NCBI GenBank assembly: GCA_029204225.1
Contig: CM055092.1
Span: forward strand, 43,137,863 to 43,201,862
DNA length: 64,000 nucleotides
Direction: 5' to 3'
From: Diphasiastrum complanatum
Lineage: Eukaryota > Streptophyta > Lycopodiopsida > Lycopodiales > Lycopodiaceae
Under the pieces are notes generated by a model. It was not told the DNA's origin. It saw nothing but the letters and a program-made list of their open reading frames with translations, and did not search any database. Numbering within the stretch: position 1 is the stretch's first letter; every line of letters starts with the position of its first letter. Made by a program: the position numbers and the translations under genes. Of this stretch, positions 22,801 to 31,800 are shown piece after piece.

Positions 22801-25800
22801 AAAGTAATCACGAAGGTGTTCATAGGCCAGACTAGAGGGACCACCAACAACAAGACGAGGACTACGATGGAAGGCACGAGAGAAAGAATCACGATCAAGC
22901 ACCAAGTCAACATCAGGCACAGTAGCTCAAAATAAACCAAGTGTACCCTTGATGGTGGTCACCAGAGCACATATGGAGTCTATCCAAATCTTCATGTAGA
23001 AAAAAGAAGATATCAGGATATGAGGTAGTGGATTAAACATCTGCAGGAAGAAGAGAAGCTTGAAGTTGCTAGAGTAACAACCGAAATTCATCCTTCACCA
23101 TTGCAACCACCGAATAATTCACATACAAATATGGATGTTCAGCCACAAACAAGGGAAGAACGCCTTCAGAAGCAGGATGAAGAGCTTGGAGCAGCAACAG
23201 TATCAGTAGAAAGGGGAGCGGGCGTGAGGGGAGACGTGAGCTACACGAGAATACTCACCAACTTGCCCGAGATGCAGGGTGCGATGAAGGCAACGGTGGA
23301 GAGGTGGGGCGCCTTGAGGTTGAGAGTCCTGTGAGTTGTGAGCAGCAAGCGCTTGACAACGGGCAAAGTGTTCATCATGAAGCGTTTCCCAGTCTCCCGA
23401 TAGAAAGCGACGAAGGTGAGCACGAGTTTCTTAATGACCAGCATCCCCACCCCTCGGAGGGAGGACTAGACACCAAAGGGGAAAAAGAAGAAACAGATTC
23501 CAAGCCGCAATATCAAAGGGGTCAATAGCCAAGCGATCAAGGGGAAGACGCATAGCAAGTTGATTTTCACGACAGAGAGCGAGGGAAATATGAAAGGAGA
23601 GCCTTGGACAAGGGAAGCCCAAGTGAAAAGCGCCGAGGACGTCAAGGGAAGAAATCCAAGACCAAGCTGAAGCAGAGGGCGAATGGGGTGCTGAGAGAGG
23701 AGGGCGATCTTGAGACGACCGAAGTAGCGCAGGACAAGAATGCTGGTGATGGGCAAGACCTCCTCTAGGAGAGAAGAAACGACCACAAGCATGGCAAGGA
23801 ATCCGTTCAGGGGGTTGAGAAGGCAATGCAACAAGGGTCGAAGGAGGTTCACGACCAAGCGAGAGGGCAGCATTGCCAAGGGAAGAGCTGGCCGAAGGAG
23901 GAATAGAGGGTGTTGAGGCAAGCGTGGAACCATCAGCAAAAATCACAGCCTGACGCGAATGAGGAGGGGAGTCTAGAGGAGGAGAGACAGAGGAAGCAGG
24001 TCGTTTGTGACTGAGAGGACGAAGTCGAGAGATGTCTGAAGCCATGAGAACAACTGTACAAAGGGATCCCTAAGATGGACCTCTTCACCAACTGAACTGA
24101 GACTTAGGTTGTAAGAACTCGTAACTTATTTTACAATTTAAATTCTAATGAGTCACTAATTAGTAATGATTCATGAATCTTGATTAAAAGGTAATCTAGA
24201 TAGTAGATTCCAATTAGTACTATGATATATCTATGTACTATGTAGTTACAAGCTACTTACAACTTAGTAACTTACTAGTATGATGATTGATTTATCTATT
24301 AGAATCTAGATTCAATCTAATTTTGATTTTAGAAGTTCAAATTTTAATTCTTGAAGAATGACTTGGAAAATGTGTTTTATATTTCTAAATTAAATTGTCT
24401 TTTTGGGTAGATCGAGATGTGACAGTGACACAACTAGAGGCTATCACATTACGCCCTCTGGTTGCCCATCACACACCCCTCTCTTCTCAAGGAGAGGTCA
24501 AAGCTCCAAATGAGGCTTGGTACTCGGAGTGCCAATATTGGATCCTCCATGGCACCACGACCACCTTCAGCCACTATACCACGTACACCATCGAGATGGA
24601 GAGGTAGAGGGGGAGGCTGCACTATACAGCTGGGGGGTAGGGATTATTGTGTGTCCAGCTTTGCTCTCAAAGCGATTGAGGATGTAGAGATTGTAGTCTG
24701 ATGGTGCTTTGACACCTACGATCTCTCAGTTCATCTTGCTAAGACCCTGACATGGAGGATGATGATGACCACAGTGAGCTTGATCGGGCAGGTGTGGCCA
24801 GGGCCTTCTAGTGAGTATCTTAGGACGAGAGGAGTTGTTGTTGAGCGAGGAGCAGTCGACGAGAGCAGCTAGAGCCCCTTAGGAAGGCATGGGCCAGTAT
24901 GCACTCTAACACTCTATGCTCGCAGCCCATTCAAGATTGTACCCTTTTAAGTTTTGTCTTTTGAGTTTGCTTCTAAGTACTAAGTAGTAAGTTTCAACTT
25001 TTAAGTAGTGAATAGTTAGTAGTTACTGAACAAGATTAACATTTCGCATTTAGAGTTTGAACATATGTACTTATTCATATGAATCTTTAACTTTCAATTC
25101 TCAAGAATCAGAATTGAATCTTGATCATTGCTACAAATTGCAATGCTCATGGCTATGAACTAGGTATGTCTGCACTATCATATCTGATGGTTGGAGCAAT
25201 GCAAGGAAGTACCACATATTGAATATCTTGGTGTTTTCCGGCATCATGATGATGTTATTGAGATCCATCGGCACCTATGGGTAGCAGTGATTGGCAAGGA
25301 CATGTTCACCCATATTCGAGTTACTATTGAGGAGGTGGCACCATGGCATGTCATACAGGTATAATCAATCCATTATCGAGATTCCAGAGTGCAATAAACA
25401 TTCATATGAAGCTTGAGCTTATTACTTAGAAATTTCAAGTTAGTAGTTACAACTCACTAATTACAACTTAGTACTTACTACATAGTATGTACTTACTAGT
25501 AGCTACTGAATACTTGCTTGAAGTTGCTAGTTACTAGTAAATAGTAAGTTGTAACTACTAAGTAGTTACTAGTAAGTACATGGTGTGAGCGTTGCTCAAG
25601 CCTAGATTAAGTTTAAAACTTCCAACTTCCAAGTTCTAAGTTCCACTTTGAAAGTTGGAACTCTCATGTGACATGAGCCAGCTTTGAGTTGCCACAATTC
25701 ACCATGACTCTATATTTTGATCTGTTCACTGCTTTGCACAATGTTCATTGGTCACAATAAAATTGTTGAATATTGAATGACTAAATTTTGTGCACTATAT

Positions 25801-28800
25801 AAGTTGTCACGGACAATGTGGTAAATTGCGTTGCCATGGGTAGACTTGTTAATGAGTCATGCCCTCACATTTTTTGGACACCTTATGCTCTTGTTAGTTG
25901 AGGATGTATCCAATATACCGTGGGTCAAGGAAGTGCTTGACCCAAAATTGTCCTTGGTGAGATTCATCGCCAAGAGGCCAAGGGCCTTGAGCATGTTCAA
26001 GAGACTCCACCCTGGAGGTCTTCAGACCTACCCACGCTAGGTTTGTAAGTCAAACTACTTGGTAATCACTAATTACTACTGTATTCTATGAGAATTTGTG
26101 ATATCATATATTTAGATTCTAGATTGAAGATTCTAGTATCATGACTCATTTGACATTTATTACGTTTGTAGCTAGTAGTTCCTAGTAACTAGTTAGTAAT
26201 TCAAACATCTTAGGTCTGACTTAAGTTCTAAATTATAAGTAGTAAGTTCTAACATTTATGATTCAAGATTGTACCAATGCAAATTCAGAATGCATTGTGT
26301 AGGTTTGCATTTATGTTCATAGTCTTGGAACAACTATTGAAAGTTCATGCAAACTTGAGGCAGATGGTCATTTTAAATGAGTGGGTGCAGTGGGGGCCAT
26401 CACATGAGCCCAAGGGTAGTAGGTTCGAGTTGGTAAGTTTGTCGATGAATCTTTGGTTAAGTTTTCAATGGCATGTCATTCAAATGTTACAGGCTTGAGG
26501 AGATCCAGCACCTCTGGTGAAGTAGATGGGAGTGGTTTCATCACCCCTTGCACGTCATGGCCCACGTACTCCATTCATTGTCGAGGAGTGAGCAGCAGTG
26601 CGATGATAGGGAGCTGGAATGCCTATGTCTCTCCGGTTTATCCTGATGTACACGAGCATGTTTAACTCTTTGACGAGGCATGTGTGAAATGTAGATCATT
26701 TTTTATGTTTTTGTATCATGTAGATTGCAATCACTTTCAAGTTTCAAGTTTGGTATGCTAAATGCTTTGTATGTCATATTTGGTATTTATTGGTTTGTTA
26801 AAGTTTACAATCCTTTAAATGCCAAGAACTTTATTTAATTTTTAAGATAGGGTATGAAGCTCTTTGTAAAAGCTCACTATATGCTCCGAGTGTTTGATGA
26901 CTTGTAGTTTAACAATACTTAAAGGTAGTTGTTTCTGGTGTATATAGGACCGTATTAGGACGTTAGAATGGCAATTTTGGAGAATGTGTTCTGAACGCAT
27001 CTCATGTGTGGAAGAGTCACATGCAATGTCATGCCTATTTTGTCTGTAGATGGAAAAAATAAATTTGGAATGTCCTACAGTTATTATATTGTGATTTGTA
27101 ACTAAGATGTATGATCTTTGATGCAGGTACTATTTCGTGAAGATGCTTCAGTGGATGACTTTATTGACGTTATTGAGGGCAATCGGAAGTACATTAAATG
27201 TGTATATGTTTATAACAAAATTGATGTCATTGGAATTGATGACGTTGATAGACTGGCTCGCAAATCCAATTCAATTGTCATCAGTTGCAATCTGAAGGTA
27301 GGAGTTTCTTTTGATGGGATAATAGTATTTATGTTTGCATGGTCTGTTCTAATACAAGATACTTTCGAATTAGAAAGGAATGCTGTATTAACAAAAATTT
27401 AAGAGTGATGTTTCTAATGGTATTTCCTTCTCTACTTTCATGATTTTGAGGCAAATCTGGTGCTCTCGATTGTGGAGAAGTCTGGGAATTTGCAGAAGTA
27501 AATTATTATCTGACGAGTATGGAATCATGCTAAAGTGCATTTTGAAACAATTTGCTCAAGCTGATGGCACTACGATTGAAGATTGATGTTAGGAGAAGAT
27601 GCAAACAGTTAGTGTGCGTTATAGAACAAGTAAAGCTCATATGTTATGTGCGATTGATTGCAATTGTAAACCAACCTTCCATTGAAGAGAAATTGGTGCT
27701 AGCTTTTTATGCTTAGATTGCAAATTCGTACTCGCTTATGGTTTATGATTAGAGTGCAATTTTTGTAAAATCATATGGACCCTGGCTTCTGCAGATTTTA
27801 TCCTGCATAGGGTGCTTTTAATCACGACTTCTGAAACTGTTGTAAAAGCTTCTAGTCAAGTGATTGCTGGAAATTGGAATGTCAAGTCTTTAATTGGCAT
27901 GGTGTGGTGGTCTAGTGTGCTCAGGTTGGGCTTGCCGACTCAGGTTCAGGATGAGTACCAGGCCAAATGCCTGTTTGAGATGAAAAAATATTCTTCAAGA
28001 TGTCGTGTATAGGGACAGCACTTAATCAATGATCACTTCCATGTGAACTTTTTCATAAAGCATGTGCTTATTTGCAAATTAGGAATACGTCTGGATTTGA
28101 AATAAAATACAAGAAGGAAGAAGAAATTTGCTTCCGAGTAGTCCACATCTTGGACCGACTTTGGAATCGCGCTCTTCAGGACACAAAGCTGGTGTATTCT
28201 GCCAGTCTGAGGTTTTTCTGGAATTTGTGATTCGTGCTTTCCCATGTGCATGCTTTTTCCACAGAAAAAGAACTAGAAACATCGTGATAATATTTTGAAA
28301 TATTTGGCATGAGATAAAGTTAGAGCATGGTACAGACCATTTTTTGGAATGGAGCCCATTTTTTTAATTGATATATGTGGAACTGAAATGACAGGTACTT
28401 GTAGTTTTCTGAGCTATTTAAGCAGGAAAGTCACCTATAGAGAGTCTTATGCAAAGAAAAAATGCGTCTATGAGGATGCATCGATTAACTTGTTCTTGTC
28501 GAAGGCCTTCTTCAGAACAAATATCTGATGCACAAAATTAGAAATGTCTCAAAAATCACACTAATGGATCTTAAAAGGTCTAACTCGTCCTACTAGGGCA
28601 GTGGTTATATTGGCAGGTCTTGTTGTCACTTATGAATGTAAAAGCATGAATCCTGAAGGAAACAACTCCCGCATCTATGAGTAAGAATTGCTAGCCGTGG
28701 TCCATGCCTTGACAAATGGGTGGCAATAATTCTGGCATGGTGCAAGATTACTCACTTTTATGCTGATCATGAATCACTATAATTCTAAGGCCAAGTAGAG

Positions 28801-31800
28801 TTCAGCCCACATTTGTGAGAATTTCCAAAATTAGGAATTGCAGTAACTGGACATTTCCAAGCATGTGTTTTCTTGCTAAAAATCTTGTACTAATCTTTGA
28901 ACTCGGCAGTTAAATCTTGACAGATTACTTGCGAAAATGTGGGAAGCGATGGGACTTGTACGTGTCTACACAAAACCACAAGGACAGCAGCCAGATTTTT
29001 CAGAACCTGTTGTTTTATCAACAGTAAGATATTGTCACTTCCAGCCCTTAATGTTCTTTTCACTTGGACATTTTCTCACACTTCTTGTCACACTCCAGAT
29101 TATTCTATGCTTTGCTTCTCTACATGAAAGGTTGCAATGGTTATATGATCACCTTTTCGGCTCAATTTGCAGTCTTATTGTTCCATTCACATATTATGTT
29201 CTCTGGTGATTGTTTCCTGACAAAATGGTTGTAATTGCTAAAGATCAGAACATGCATCATTGCATTCAAGACACAAGAGAGACAGGGGAGAGAGGCTAGA
29301 GCACATACAATGCTTGTACTAGAGAATTGCACAATGATACAATGAGCGAGATGAAGCTACATAGACTTGTGTCTACTCACATCTACTCCACTTTGAGCCC
29401 TTGTGCACATAGAAGGACCAGACTTCCTAATTGCATTATATGAGGCACAATGGCCTATATAATCATTCAATGTATTGAGTACATTGCAAGTACGTTACAT
29501 AACCAACAAGGACACTAAATGATTCACCATGCGTGTTAGTGTAATTGATTATTGATGGCTACGTATCACAATGTAATGGCCTAAAAACTGAAGAGTAGCA
29601 CATTTTTGACAACTCTGAAGTCATGATATTGTCCACAATGGATATGAATATCATATCTCCGATAGTATTGTCATGAGCACAGGATATTCGAGAATGCTTT
29701 GTAAGGCCCTTGGGTAAGAATGATATTTATAAAGGCTAAACACAGGATATTTGAGAATGCTTTGTAGGGTCCTTGGGTAAGGATGGTTGCTCATTAATTG
29801 GAATTTGTAAAGGCTAAACACCTGCTTGCTGATGAAGCTATGATTCAACAAAACGTATGATCAGCATAGGATATACGGTGTATTTATTTTGAGCAAGTGT
29901 AGCAGTTTATGTAACAAATGGAGGTTATTCAAGTAAGCTAGAGAGTAGTATAGCAATAGTCTCACCTGCTTGGCATCAATCCTGCTATTCATGTTGCAAA
30001 TTATTGGACTTCGGAAGATAAGTCACTGAAAGTTAACTCAAGTTAGTGCAGACTCATCAAGGTTGGTTCACGGCCCAATAATAAAACAAATGGCAGTTCT
30101 AGCCAACCTTATATGCCTGTTGCGCCTAGAAAATGGGTAGAAAACGGTGGTGTCAAACTTTAGTTGTCAGCCTTTCCTATGGCTCTTACAGGCCAGCCTT
30201 TTTGACGTTAAGGTTGCCTTATTTGCTCACTGTACACGCTAAAACTAGGAGCATTTGCAGGAGTGGATAGAGACAAAGTTGGCTGTCTCTTGCGCTCGAG
30301 AGCGCTGTCTTGGTGAGAAGGTTGTGTTTAGTTTGCTATTAACAACACCTAACATTTTGTCAACTTTTCAATTTCTCTTTGCTTGATGCTTTGGTGAACA
30401 TGACCACCATTTGATTGTTCATAGTAGTTTAGCTCAAGTTGTCCGCTTTGCAGAGCCTAATTTAATATGTTTCCTTGCATGGTACACACGTTTCTTTTCT
30501 GTTGCTATACTTGGCTGATTTTTGCTACACCAAGAGGTGGCTCTTTTTGTCAAGTTAAAAGTGTAACTCGTATTTGACCTTATATCTTCTTTGAAACCCG
30601 CCCAATTGGCATCAGAATACCCTTGGAGTTTGGATCTTAGTTCCCCGTTCCAGAACGCGTTCCGTTCCGGAACGATGCCCTCAAAAAAAAAAAAAAAAAT
30701 AAGATTTTTTTTACAGAGGATTTAATTCATATAAATACAGCTAATTAACTGAAAAACACAAATATCGTTCGGAACGTTCCGGAACGGAACGTTCCAACCC
30801 ATTTTGGTCGGAACGGGCTTCTAAGGTTATTCAGTTTCACGAATATATTCAGTGCCATAATTTTTAGCGCCTTTAGTATATCTTGGAATCCTCTTGGCAG
30901 TCGTCTAATGCACTTCCTTGAGTCTGCTCATTATTTTATGTTCTTATTTTGAACGCAAGAAATTTCAACATAATTGAAAAAAAAACCATAATCAACAGTC
31001 GAAGTTGAAGATAAGTTTCAGTATGCATTAAATCATAAAAGATGTAGTGTACGACCGGTTCTCACATCAAGCATAATTCATTACAAGAATTTCATAACCA
31101 CAACTATGAAATACTCGAAGATTGTTGCAAAAATGGACTCTGGTCTCTTGTCCTTCAAATGTATTCTAGTTCAATGATCAATCCCCAGTTCACATCATTG
31201 CTTTTCTGCATTAAGTATATTATTTGGGTGTTAAGTGCATTTTCTTTTATGTGTGCGCTCTTTATTCTGAGCCTGTGAAAGGGCATGCTCTTGTAATTCT
31301 CCCCAAGTTGGCATCATAGCAATATCTAGAAAGAAATCAGTTAAAATGGTTGCATCCTTTATATTCTAGTGACAGTTTATCTGGGCCTTGCAGGATAGAG
31401 GTGGCTGCTCAGTTGAGGATTTCTGTAATCATATACATCGAAGCTTGTTGAAGGATGTCAAATATGTGCTGATCTGGGGGATGAGTGCCAAGCATTACCC
31501 ACAACGTTGCGGGACAGCACACGTTCTGCAAGATGAGGATGTTGTTCAGATTGTTAAGAAAAAAGTATGTGTGATCAATCTATTTTTAATTCTCTATGTC
31601 TAGCGCTGTACTGACTACAGCGCTAGACATAGAGAGAATTTTGTGATTGACTAAAAATTATCATAAGATGGCACAAGGCTCTAAGTTAAGAATAGTTCTA
31701 AGTTGGTACACAAAACATACGCTGAATTCATTTCAAGAACTTTTAGGCTCTTTTGAAAGTTTTAGTGACAGCAGAAAGGCTGAAGCCTAGTTGAGCAATG

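Larger units (their letters stand above)
20950..24045 (-). mobile_element. RLE-type (R2-like) non-LTR retrotransposon, decayed
   Basis: Minus-strand coding in several frames gives, in order, an N-terminal C-x2-C-x12-H-x3-C finger (24045-23431), an RT entry region, RT motifs A, B and C (22940-22243), a thumb, then a C-x-C ... H-x3-C finger and a PD-D/E-K-like nuclease region (22094-20958). The order finger-RT-finger-nuclease is that of R2-superfamily elements with restriction-like endonuclease, not of L1 or RTE elements with N-terminal APE nuclease. The body is markedly GC-richer than the flanking intron. The 3' end is not defined. It probably inserted into the hAT relic, since similar TAGT-rich DNA lies on both sides. 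Confidence 0.75.
20158..26500 (+). mobile_element. hAT (DUF659-type) transposon relic in DRG2 intron
   Basis: Probable left end CAATGTTTCCACGAACCGCGG at 20158, sharing nine terminal bases with the MITE at 5521 and followed by palindromes typical of hAT subtermini (GAACCGCGGTTC, CCGGTTTGAACCGG). Transposase pieces follow in order on +, about 24760 to 26390. Between them lie stretches of TAGT/ACTA-rich low-complexity DNA (about 20300-20720, 24110-24330, 24960-25080, 25440-25660, 26140-26260). The RLE-type LINE at 20950-24045 lies inside. I could not find the right terminus or a duplication of TTTCACAG, so the right limit is only where coding similarity stops. Confidence 0.6.
29024..31393. other. 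DRG2 intron with a tandem duplication and element copy 3
   Basis: AT-rich. Beyond the tandem duplication at 29678-29818 and the small element at 30636-30825, nothing is recognisable. Confidence 0.5.

Noticed and set aside
22564-22935. 123-codon Arg/Lys-rich + strand frame
   Set aside because: Antisense shadow of the RLE-type LINE reverse transcriptase.
30628-30833. 8-bp target duplication for element copy 3
   Set aside because: GTTTGGAT and GTTATTCA agree in only three of eight bases, so I do not claim one.
31592-31634. MicroRNA precursor
   Set aside because: A 19-bp stem with a 5-base loop is too short for a plant miRNA hairpin, and perfect pairing fits a recent inverted copy better.
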